Shown here: positions 8,733 through 16,288 of the stretch, one piece after another | How the letters are laid out: each line of letters opens with the position of its first letter | Position numbering within the stretch: position 1 is the stretch's first letter | Made by a program: the position numbers and the translations under genes | DNA from: Akkermansia muciniphila | GTDB taxonomy: Bacteria; Verrucomicrobiota; Verrucomicrobiia; Verrucomicrobiales; DEV007 | Length of the DNA stretch: 64,000 nucleotides | Assembly (NCBI GenBank): GCA_945883495.1 | Contig: CAMCXS010000004.1 | Span: 1 to 64,000, forward strand | Reading direction: 5' to 3' | Notes under the pieces: generated by a model | Seen by the model: only the letters and a program-made list of their open reading frames with translations | Database searches by the model: none | What the model was told of the DNA's origin: nothing

Positions 8733-10648
8733 TCGATGTAGAGGAATTCGCTGGCATTGAAGAGCACGTGGGCGAGGTCGGCCAAGGCTTCGATGCGTTC
8801 GCGGCCCGCCGCCTCTTGGGCCGCGACGAACCGCATCGCCTCGGCAAGCCGTTCCCGGTTGGGAGGACGGGTCCACGTCAGGCGGAACATGCGGTCGACC
8901 GTTGTCGGCAAATCCTCGCCGGCTTCACGGCTGGCTCGTTCCGCCAAGGCCACAGCCTGATCTTCCACGAAGTCATCATTCATGAGGACGAGCGCTTGGG
9001 TGGGCACGGTGCTTTCGCTCCGGAGGGCGCAGGAGTCGTTCGTGGACGGGGCATCGAACAGCTCCATCATAGGGAGCAGGAGCTGCCGCTTTACGTAAAT
9101 GTAGACGCTGCGCCGCCACTGCTCCGGGCCGTCAGCCTTGAGGGAAGACCATTTGTTGCGTTGGCTCACCGGAAGGAGGCTGGGCCGGATGCGAGGCTTG
9201 GTGCCGGGGCCACCCATGCGCGGATTGAGACGGCCGCTGGAGAAGAGGATACTATCGCGCAGGACTTCGGCTTCCATGCGTTGCAGGTTCCTGCGCCAGA
9301 GCAGGCGATTTTCGGGATCGATGCGGAGGCCTTCCGGGTTCGTGGCGCAGCTTTGGCGATACGTGGCGGAGAGGAGAATCTCGCGGTGCACAGGTTTCAG
9401 GCGGCCGCCGTGAACAAGGAGGCGTTGCGCCAGATAATCGAGCAGCTCAGGATGAGTGGGGGGCGCGCCGGTGAGACCGAAATTGCTTGGCGTGGTCACG
9501 ATGCCCCGGCCGAAGTGATGTTGCCAAACCCGGTTCGCGAGGACGCGCCAGGTGAGCGGATTCTCTGGGGATGTGATCCACTCCGCCAAGGTGCGGCGAC
9601 GCAGCGAAGTTTTGGCGGAGGGGGCCGGGAAGTTGATGGGCTGCGCGGCGAGCACGGCCGGGACGGCGGGAGGCACTTCCTCGCCGAGGTTGGAGGCATT
9701 GCCTCGAAGCATCACGTGGGTGGGGGGGACCACGGGACCCGTTTCAACCAAGGCATGGACGTGGATGTTGGGATCCGTGGTGACCTTCTTCCCGTTCTTG
9801 TCTTCCGTCCCGGGAACCAGTCCGTATTTCTCGGTGCCGTTGAAGATCGCCAGGAGGCTGTAGTAATCCTTGGCGGTGAATGGGTCCGTCTTGTGATCGT
9901 GACAACGCGCGCAGCCGATCGTGACTCCAAGGAATACGGTGCTTACCGTGGAGATGACGTCGTCCAACTGATCGGCGCGGTATTGGGCGATGGCGGCGTC
10001 GGTTTTCCCCATGTTGTCGTCATTGCTTGGGCCATTGCGGCAAAAACCCGTGGCGATGAGGCTCGTTTCATCCGGTTGCTCGATCTCGTCACCGGCAATC
10101 TGTTCGGCGACGAACCGAAGGAACGGTTTGTCCTCATTGAAGCTGCGGATGACGTAGTCGCGGTACTTCCAGGCGTGGGGCCGGTCGAGGTCGTTGTGGT
10201 AGCCGCCGCTGTCGGCATATCGGGCAAGATCGAGCCAGTGGCGGCCCCAACGTTCTCCGTAGGCAGGGCTGGCGAGCAGGCGATCAACGACCTTTTCGTA
10301 AGCTTCCGGGGAATCGTCTTGGAGAAAGTTCGCGACGGCTTCCGGACGCGGAGGCAAGCCGGTGAGGTCGAGCGTGAGCCGCCGGATGAGCGTGACCCGG
10401 TCCGCCTGGGGAGACTGAGCAAGGCCTGCTGCGGTGAGGCGTTCGAGAATGAGGCTGTCGATCGATTCGGCGGTCGATGCGAGCGGCGCAAAGGCCCAAT
10501 GTGTCTCTGCCCAAGCCGTTGCGGAGGGCCAAAGGAGAATCGAAAGAAGAACGAGCCGAGGGAAAAGCACGAGAGCGATGCACCCAACACGGCGGCGCGG
10601 TCCGCCTGCTTTCGCGGCGGAATGCACGGCCGGGGAGGCGTCGTGCAA
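8729..10648 (-). CDS. DUF1549 / DUF1553 (PSCyt2-PSD1) protein
   Basis: Exported protein of 639 residues. A hydrophobic leader (residues about 20-47) ends before HWAFAPL. DUF1549 follows (LIRRLTLDLTGLPP, then WGRHWLDLARYADSGGY, with CARCHDHK near residue 245). DUF1553 occupies the second half (LAEWITSPENPLTWRVLANRVWQHHFGRG, SATYRQSC and the C-terminal RPPNRERLAEA segment). Many relatives begin with a PSCyt1 c-type haem domain; this one lacks it. The CxxCH in CARCHDHK is a family feature, and I do not know whether it carries haem. The stop overlaps the DUF1501 start, and the upstream YihY gene ends 12 bases before its start. Confidence 0.92.
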   Translation of the reverse strand: MHDASPAVHSAAKAGGPRRRVGCIALVLFPRLVLLSILLWPSATAWAETHWAFAPLASTAESIDSLILERLTAAGLAQSPQADRVTLIRRLTLDLTGLPPRPEAVANFLQDDSPEAYEKVVDRLLASPAYGERWGRHWLDLARYADSGGYHNDLDRPHAWKYRDYVIRSFNEDKPFLRFVAEQIAGDEIEQPDETSLIATGFCRNGPSNDDNMGKTDAAIAQYRADQLDDVISTVSTVFLGVTIGCARCHDHKTDPFTAKDYYSLLAIFNGTEKYGLVPGTEDKNGKKVTTDPNIHVHALVETGPVVPPTHVMLRGNASNLGEEVPPAVPAVLAAQPINFPAPSAKTSLRRRTLAEWITSPENPLTWRVLANRVWQHHFGRGIVTTPSNFGLTGAPPTHPELLDYLAQRLLVHGGRLKPVHREILLSATYRQSCATNPEGLRIDPENRLLWRRNLQRMEAEVLRDSILFSSGRLNPRMGGPGTKPRIRPSLLPVSQRNKWSSLKADGPEQWRRSVYIYVKRQLLLPMMELFDAPSTNDSCALRSESTVPTQALVLMNDDFVEDQAVALAERASREAGEDLPTTVDRMFRLTWTRPPNRERLAEAMRFVAAQEAAGRERIEALADLAHVLFNASEFLYIE

Positions 10649-10660
10649 CTTCCGGATGGA

Positions 10661-11785
10661 TCAAGCGGAGCGCCGCCTGGATCTCCGGGGCTGACGGGAG
10701 GAATCGCCCGTTTCGCCGAGCCGGCGGAGCATTGCGAGAAGCGCCATGCCCGTCCAGACGCCCCAGTTCACGGGGTTGAGGGAGGGCTTGGGGGGCTGCG
10801 GGCTTCTCGTGGGCGGCTGGGGGCGAGCGGTCTTGGTGGAGTCGCCGGAAACATCATCGGCCACGAACGCGCCGCGTTGGCCGGGTGGTTGCGGTGTTCC
10901 CTGGGTGGAATCGCGGACGGTTTGGTGCTCCAACTCCGCGTTGAGCTCGGCGCCGAGCAGGGCGGCGAGGCCGGATATGTAAAACCAGAGCAGAAGAATG
11001 ATGATGGCCCCGAGCGAGCCATAAGAAGCTTCGTAATTTCCGAGGTTCGATACGTAGAAAGAGAACCCAGCGGAAACGAGGAGCCAAAGCAGCGCCGCGA
11101 AAGATCCGCCCCAGCTGACCCAACGCCATTTGGGACGATCGCGACACGGGCCGAAGCGGTAGAGCATGCTCATCCACAAAGAGGCCACGACGAGGAGCAC
11201 GGGCCAAGTGGCCCAGCGGATCAGCCCCTCGGCAATCGCTGGGAGCCGGGCGAATTGCAGGAGCAAGGGAGCGATCACGGCAACGGCGGCGGTGCCTACG
11301 ATCACGAGGACGGAGACGAGGGTTAGGCCGAGACTGGTCAGCTTGGTTTTGAGGAACCCGCGCTTTTCCGTTTCGTCGTAGGCGATATTGAGCCCGTTGA
11401 TGAGGGCATTCATGGCGGCGGAGCCACCCCAGAGCGCCAGAAGGATAGCCAAGATCGATGCCCAGCCAGCGGTGGTCGATTGCGAAAGCCGGGTCAACTG
11501 GCTCTGGACGAGCTGGAGGACCTCGCCGGGGACAACGCCCTGCAACTGCTCGGTCTGCTTCTGGACGTCGTCGGGATCGGCGATCAAGCCATAGATGGAA
11601 ACCACGGCGCCGATCAGAGGGACGAACCCAAGCATCAGGTAAAAGGCGATGGCGGCGCTGACAAAGGTGATTTGGTCTGCCTGGCATTCCTTCGCGGTCC
11701 GTTTGAGGACTTGGCGCCAGCCGTGCGGGGGAATTTGGGCCGGAGAATCCGCTGTTTGGCCGGAGGAATGGGGGGAGTCATTCAT
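10661..11785 (-). CDS. YihY/BrkB-family inner membrane protein
   Basis: Integral membrane protein of 374 residues with about six hydrophobic helices (AAIAFYLMLGFVPLIGAVVS, a helix around LAILLALWGGSAAMNAL, then four more up to AIIILLLWFYISGLAALLGAEL). These segments and the GAELNAELE end of the core match the YihY/BrkB family, once misnamed ribonuclease BN. A Pro-rich C-terminal tail of about 90 residues contains one more hydrophobic stretch. The start at 11785 (MNDSPHSS) is chosen over one at 11827, which adds an Arg-rich leader. The physiological role of the family is not established. It runs into the DUF1549/1501 pair and is divergent from the SulP-carbonic anhydrase gene. Confidence 0.88.
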   Translation of the reverse strand: MNDSPHSSGQTADSPAQIPPHGWRQVLKRTAKECQADQITFVSAAIAFYLMLGFVPLIGAVVSIYGLIADPDDVQKQTEQLQGVVPGEVLQLVQSQLTRLSQSTTAGWASILAILLALWGGSAAMNALINGLNIAYDETEKRGFLKTKLTSLGLTLVSVLVIVGTAAVAVIAPLLLQFARLPAIAEGLIRWATWPVLLVVASLWMSMLYRFGPCRDRPKWRWVSWGGSFAALLWLLVSAGFSFYVSNLGNYEASYGSLGAIIILLLWFYISGLAALLGAELNAELEHQTVRDSTQGTPQPPGQRGAFVADDVSGDSTKTARPQPPTRSPQPPKPSLNPVNWGVWTGMALLAMLRRLGETGDSSRQPRRSRRRSA

Positions 11786-11922
11786 CGGAGCAATTCTCCT
11801 GAGAAGCAGAATTCGCACCATTCGCAATTGTCCGTGTTTCAGCTACGGAATTTTGCCGATCTTTGCGAACGTCGCATGGTTCGGCTCGCTATTTGTCCGG
11901 ATTTGGTGTTTCTCCTTAGGTG

Positions 11923-14172
11923 ATGTCGGCACTGAACTTTAAACATCTCGCCAAGGACCTTCCGGCGGGGCTCGTTGTCTTCCTAGTGGCCCTGCCGTTG
12001 TGCCTCGGGATCGCCCTCGCCTCCAACGCGCCACTCTTTTCAGGCATCGTCAGCGGGATCATCGGCGGCATTCTGGTCGGGTTGATTTCTGGATCGCAGA
12101 CCAGCGTGAGCGGGCCGGCGGCCGGGTTGACGGCCGTCGTCGCGGCACAAATCGCGAATCTGGGATCGTTCGAAGCGTTCCTCCTCGCGGTGCTCTTCGC
12201 TGGCGTGCTCCAAATCGCGATGGGGATTGCGAAAGCAGGTTTTATCGCGTCGTTCTTCCCGTCGAGCGTGATCAAGGGCTTGCTCGCGGCCATCGGGATC
12301 ATCCTCATTCTGAAGCAGATTCCTCACGTGGTCGGCCATGACCCGGACCCGGTGGGGGAAATGAGCTTCCAACAGGTCGACCATGAGAACACCTTCTCCG
12401 AACTGGTCAAGACGTTTTCCGATATCCATCCCGGGGCGGCGTTGGTGGGGGCGCTTTCGCTCCTCTTGCTGGTGGTTTGGGACCGGGTTATTTGGTTGAA
12501 GAAATCCCCGGTGCCCGCGCCGCTCGTCGTGGTGCTGCTGGGCGTCGCAGTTGCCCAATTCTTTCGCGGTCTCGGAGGTCATTGGGTGATTGAATCGGCT
12601 CACCTGGTGCAGGTGCCGCTCTTCAAAGGCGATTGGGGCGGATTGCTGGTGACCCCTGATTTCGGCCAGATCCTCAATCCGGCGGTTTACGTAGCGGCCG
12701 TGACCATCGCGATCGTGGCTTCCTTGGAAACCCTGCTCAACATTGAAGCGGTCGATAAACTCGATCCCGAGCGCCGGACCACGCCAGCGAACCGGGAGTT
12801 GATCGCGCAGGGCGTCGGGAATGTGTCCGCCGGATTGATCGGCGGCTTGCCAATGACATCGGTGGTGATCCGCAGTTCGGTGAACGTGCAGTCCGGCGGG
12901 AAAACCAAGCTGGCGGCCGTGACCCACGGTGTGCTCCTTCTCGGCTCGGTGCTCTTGATCCCAGGCCTGCTCAACCAGATCCCGTTGCCCGCACTGGCCG
13001 CCATTCTGCTCACCACTGGCCTTAAACTGGCCAGCCCGAAGCTATTCAAGCAGATGTGGGATGAAGGGCCGACGCAATTCTATCCCTTCGCGATTGCCGT
13101 GATCGCCATCGTTCTTACCGATTTGCTCATCGGGATTCTCATTGGCCTCGGCGTGGCCATTCTCTTTATCCTGCATAGCAACTTCCGTCGTCCGCTGCAC
13201 CGCGTAGTGGAACATCACGCCAGTGGCGATGTCCTGCGGATTGAACTTGCGAATCAGGTGAGTTTCTTGAACCGGGCCGCTATCGAGCGAGCTCTCAATA
13301 GCGTGCCAAAGGGCGGTCACGTGCTGCTCGACGCGACGCACACGGATTACATCGATCCCGACGTGCTCGATGTCATTGAAGACTTCCGGCTCAGCGGAGC
13401 CAAGGCCCACGGAGTTGAGCTTAGCCTCAAAGGGTTTCGCAAGGAATACAATATCGCGGACGATATTCAATATCAGGACTTCACGACCCGGGAGGTTCAA
13501 TCGCTACTGACGCCGGACCGTGTCATCAATCTGCTGCGGGAAGGAAATCTGCGGTTCCAGCGAGGAGAGCGAATCTCCCGGGATATCCGCCGCCAGGTGG
13601 ACCTGACGTCTTTGTCCCAGCACCCGATGGCCGTGGTCTTGAGCTGTATCGACAGCCGTAGTCCGGCGGAAATGGTCTTCGATGTGGGTTTGGGCGATAT
13701 CTTTTCGGTCCGGATCGCTGGGAACGTAGCCAAAGAAAAGGTGCTTGGGAGCTTGGAATATGCCTGTAACGTGGCGGGCGCGAGACTGGTCTTAGTGCTG
13801 GGACATACATCGTGCGGAGCGGTCACCGCGGCGGTGGATCTCTTTGGAAGCTCACAAACCCCTGAGGAAGCGACGGGGTGTGACCACCTTGACGCACTGA
13901 TGAACTACTTGCAGCAGTCCGTGCATCCTGCCGAACGGGAAAGATCATTCGCCAAAGGAGGGGAGGACCGGAAAGCGTATGTCGATGACGTCGCCCGCGC
14001 GAACGTGGTGCGCACAGTGGGTTTGATCCGCGCGCAGAGCAAGGCTTTAGGGCGCCTGGAACGGGAAGGGCGGATCAAAATCATCGGCGGGATGTACAGC
14101 CTGTCTTCCGGCGTCGCGGAGCTATTTGAAGTTCCGGACACGGTGAAGGATGGATCGACGTCCGCCTGGTAG
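11923..14172 (+). CDS. SulP-family anion (bicarbonate) transporter fused to beta carbonic anhydrase
   Basis: Bifunctional protein of 749 residues. Residues 1 to about 420 form the SulP permease domain with 10-12 hydrophobic helices (opening LPAGLVVFLVALPLCLGIALAS). A STAS-like domain covers about 430-530 (HVLLDATHTDYIDPDVLDVI). Residues about 530-749 are a beta-class carbonic anhydrase with the zinc ligands Cys575, His628 and Cys631 (CIDSR and HTSCGA motifs), including the Asp577-Arg579 dyad. The fusion suggests bicarbonate uptake coupled to CO2 interconversion, for carboxylations or pH balance (inference). ATG 11923 is preferred over a GTG at 11920. It is divergent from the YihY gene with about 137 bases between. 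Confidence 0.93.
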   Translation: MSALNFKHLAKDLPAGLVVFLVALPLCLGIALASNAPLFSGIVSGIIGGILVGLISGSQTSVSGPAAGLTAVVAAQIANLGSFEAFLLAVLFAGVLQIAMGIAKAGFIASFFPSSVIKGLLAAIGIILILKQIPHVVGHDPDPVGEMSFQQVDHENTFSELVKTFSDIHPGAALVGALSLLLLVVWDRVIWLKKSPVPAPLVVVLLGVAVAQFFRGLGGHWVIESAHLVQVPLFKGDWGGLLVTPDFGQILNPAVYVAAVTIAIVASLETLLNIEAVDKLDPERRTTPANRELIAQGVGNVSAGLIGGLPMTSVVIRSSVNVQSGGKTKLAAVTHGVLLLGSVLLIPGLLNQIPLPALAAILLTTGLKLASPKLFKQMWDEGPTQFYPFAIAVIAIVLTDLLIGILIGLGVAILFILHSNFRRPLHRVVEHHASGDVLRIELANQVSFLNRAAIERALNSVPKGGHVLLDATHTDYIDPDVLDVIEDFRLSGAKAHGVELSLKGFRKEYNIADDIQYQDFTTREVQSLLTPDRVINLLREGNLRFQRGERISRDIRRQVDLTSLSQHPMAVVLSCIDSRSPAEMVFDVGLGDIFSVRIAGNVAKEKVLGSLEYACNVAGARLVLVLGHTSCGAVTAAVDLFGSSQTPEEATGCDHLDALMNYLQQSVHPAERERSFAKGGEDRKAYVDDVARANVVRTVGLIRAQSKALGRLEREGRIKIIGGMYSLSSGVAELFEVPDTVKDGSTSAW

Positions 14173-14173
14173 G

Positions 14174-14449
14174 TCAGGGCAATGGCTGTAACTTGGCCAT
14201 GATCTCCGTTTCTGGAAGGTCGGCGATGGCGATGACCTTCAGCCGACTCTTCTCTCCATGGGTGAGGGTGACTGCGGATTTCGGCAGATGGAGCCGCTCG
14301 GCTAGATAACTGACTAATTCGCGGTTGGCCTTTCCCTCTACCGGTGGAACGGCCAACTTGATGCGGAGGACTTTGGGCGCCTCCTCCCAACCGAGCATTT
14401 CGTTCCGTTTTGCGTTTGGGGTGACCCGGATCGTCACTTTGGTGATCAC
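14174..14449 (-). CDS. DUF167 / YggU-family small protein
   Basis: Protein of 91 residues that is almost entirely the DUF167 domain: IRVTPNAKRNEMLGW, then LRIKLAVPPVEGKANRELVSYLA and a C-terminal LTHGEKSRLKVIAI strand. The family is widespread and cytoplasmic, with no settled biochemical role. I place the start at GTG 14449 because it overlaps the TGA of the upstream GNAT gene (GTGA) and immediately precedes the conserved domain; longer in-frame starts would read back through the GNAT gene. It is the last gene of a three-gene run with the GNAT and cytochrome genes. Confidence 0.88.
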   Translation of the reverse strand: MITKVTIRVTPNAKRNEMLGWEEAPKVLRIKLAVPPVEGKANRELVSYLAERLHLPKSAVTLTHGEKSRLKVIAIADLPETEIMAKLQPLP

Positions 14450-14883
14450 TGGACGTCCCGAGTGAAATGAAACCCTAGAATTTGATAGCCTTCCCGGAAA
14501 TAGAATCGATGCGCACCAGCGTAGGTCACGTAGGAATCCAACACCACGATGCGGCAGCCCAGTTCCACAGCTTTGCGGTGGAGCCAATCCATCAATAAAG
14601 AACCGATGCCGCGAGACCGTAGCTCGGGATCGACCACCACGTTATCCACGTCCATATATTCGCCGCACCAAAAACGCGTGCCGATCCAATATCCAGCAAC
14701 ACCGGCGATCCGGCCGTCATGAAACGCGGCGATGCAGTGATAATCGAGTAGGATCATCGCCTCCAACCGGCGCCGCAGCTCCTCTTGAGGGATGTTGGCG
14801 TTGTGAAGCGCAATCAGCGGGAGGATGAGAGGCAGTTCTTCCAGCTGCAGCTCGCGAATCAGGAGATTTTCAAGCGGTGCCAC
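14446..14883 (-). CDS. GNAT-family acetyltransferase
   Basis: N-acetyltransferase of 145 residues. The acetyl-CoA binding motif A is visible as VDNVVVDPELRSRGIGSLLMDWL (R/Q-x-x-G-x-G/A loop RSRGIG), followed by motif B (RIVVLDSYVTYAGAHRFYFREGYQ). No ATG suits; GTG 14883 gives a domain of the expected length and has GAGG about 11 bases upstream on the minus strand. The substrate cannot be told; the family modifies amines on small molecules or proteins. It lies 13 bases after the cytochrome gene and overlaps the start of the DUF167 gene. Confidence 0.85.
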   Translation of the reverse strand: MAPLENLLIRELQLEELPLILPLIALHNANIPQEELRRRLEAMILLDYHCIAAFHDGRIAGVAGYWIGTRFWCGEYMDVDNVVVDPELRSRGIGSLLMDWLHRKAVELGCRIVVLDSYVTYAGAHRFYFREGYQILGFHFTRDVQ

Positions 14884-14896
14884 AAACCGGCTTTCC

Positions 14897-15502
14897 TCAG
14901 GGCTGAGCGGAGGAAGCGTCCAAGCGTTTCGCGAGTTCTTGGCTTTCCGGTGAAAAGAAATCCGCCGGGAAGGCGCGCTCTTGCCCCGATTCGGAACGCA
15001 GCACGATGCTCGCACCGTCCAATTTGACGAAGTACGCGGCGAAAGGAGTCCCCGTGGTGCGCTGCCACTGATGCAAAGCTTTGGGGTCGGAGGCGGCCAT
15101 CGGACTGGCCGGAGACGGAGCCGTCGCCGTCGCTCCTCCAACGATGGCGCCTTCAAGAATCCACTGCGCCACGATTTTGACTTGGTCCTCGGAGAGCGCC
15201 TTCACGCCACGGTTTGGAGGCGGCATCCGGTCGGGATCATCCATCGGCAAACTGATCCGGTGGATCACCTCGCTGGCCTGGGGTTTGCCAGGGACGATGT
15301 AGCCGTCTGGACCGATTTTCTTGGCGATCTCCTCCGGTTTGTCCATCTGAAAACCCTTTTTGGCGCTAGAGCCGGAGTGGCACTTGAAGCAACTCCCCGC
15401 CAGGAGGGGACGCACATCCTTTTCGAAATCGAGGGCGGCTTGCGCGGGACCGACGACGAAGGACCCGGCGGCGAAAAGCGAGAGGAGGATATGGCTACGC
15501 AT
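14897..15502 (-). CDS. Exported PSCyt1-type cytochrome c domain protein
   Basis: Protein of 201 residues. A signal peptide covers residues 1-22 (ending GPAQA). The planctomycete-type cytochrome c domain (PSCyt1) has the haem motif Cys38-Phe-Lys-Cys41-His42 and the family pattern VRPLLAGSCFKCHS, then RMPPPNRGVKALSEDQVKIVAQWILEGA, which supplies a probable axial Met. After an Ala/Pro linker the last 60 residues (WQRTTGTPFAAYFVKLDGASIVLRSESGQ) look like an SHD1-type beta domain. It is probably a periplasmic electron carrier or binding protein. It is first in the run with the GNAT and DUF167 genes, though no functional link is obvious. Confidence 0.85.
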   Translation of the reverse strand: MRSHILLSLFAAGSFVVGPAQAALDFEKDVRPLLAGSCFKCHSGSSAKKGFQMDKPEEIAKKIGPDGYIVPGKPQASEVIHRISLPMDDPDRMPPPNRGVKALSEDQVKIVAQWILEGAIVGGATATAPSPASPMAASDPKALHQWQRTTGTPFAAYFVKLDGASIVLRSESGQERAFPADFFSPESQELAKRLDASSAQP

Positions 15503-15652
15503 GGACTCGAAAAATTACCCGGGAGGTTGCCCGATTTGGCGACCGATGTCCAACCCTTATTCGGTCTCTGCCGGTTCACGGATGCTGAAATTTCCTAGTG
15601 GACAAACCTATCGACCCAACCAAGGAGTAGCTTGGGTAGAGGGAGATGAGTG

Positions 15653-16288
15653 ATGAGGTCGTTCTTCGAATTACCAGAGTATCAGGTGTTTCACGTCTTC
15701 AGGGATGGGGAAGCCGAACCTTGGGGGCCGTACAGCCAAGACCAAATCGTCCACTTGTTGAATGAGAATTCCTTGTGCCGGACCGATTTCGTCTTCTACC
15801 CGGGGTTGCCGGAATGGCGTCGCCTTCACGAGGTTTTCGATTTCCACGAACACATCGCCAACTTTGAAAGCGAAGGTCATGATCCTGGAATGCTGAACCA
15901 GGCCTTCGAGCAACTCTCCCAGCTGGCTGGAGAAAACGAAGAGTTTTACGACATCGTCATCCAGGAGAAAAGCCTTCTGGGCAACTTGCGGACGGATGTG
16001 GTCGCGTTGAGCAATCGGGGAGCCTGGATCGGATCCCTAGGCCGGCGCGGCGTTTACCGGGGCAGCCGGCTGGAGTGGGATGAGGTCCGCCAAGCATCCG
16101 CACGCTATCCTTCCCGATGGGATCTAGGCACGCTTCGGTTCGACTTAGCCTGCGGCGGATTGCTGGAAGTGAAACGGGTGCCGCGCCGCCAGTTGCGGCG
16201 GTTTGTTGCCCTTTGGCGGCAGTTGGCGGCGGAGCGCTGGCAGCAACGCTGGCGTCGCCCGCTCCCCGTCATGCTCAGCGGAACGTGA
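15653..16288 (+). CDS. GYF_2 (DUF4339) domain protein
   Basis: Protein of 211 residues. The N-terminal 60 residues carry the GYF_2 pattern (EPWGPYSQDQIVHLLNENSL, then FYPGLPEWRRL), a fold thought to bind proline-rich or protein partners. Residues of about 110-195 (SLLGNLRTDVVALSNRGAWIG through a basic Arg/Trp-rich helix) look like a PH-type beta domain, though this is only by pattern. There is no signal peptide. ATG 15653 is chosen because GGGAG (15641-15645) lies seven bases upstream; the overlapping GTG at 15650 is an alternative. It is convergent with pheT, and their 3' ends overlap by 14 bases. Confidence 0.75.
   Translation: MRSFFELPEYQVFHVFRDGEAEPWGPYSQDQIVHLLNENSLCRTDFVFYPGLPEWRRLHEVFDFHEHIANFESEGHDPGMLNQAFEQLSQLAGENEEFYDIVIQEKSLLGNLRTDVVALSNRGAWIGSLGRRGVYRGSRLEWDEVRQASARYPSRWDLGTLRFDLACGGLLEVKRVPRRQLRRFVALWRQLAAERWQQRWRRPLPVMLSGT

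Noticed and set aside
8768-11326. 852-codon open frame on the plus strand
   Set aside because: It is antisense to the DUF1549/1553 and YihY genes, which have clear domains. Long antisense frames are common in GC-rich DNA.
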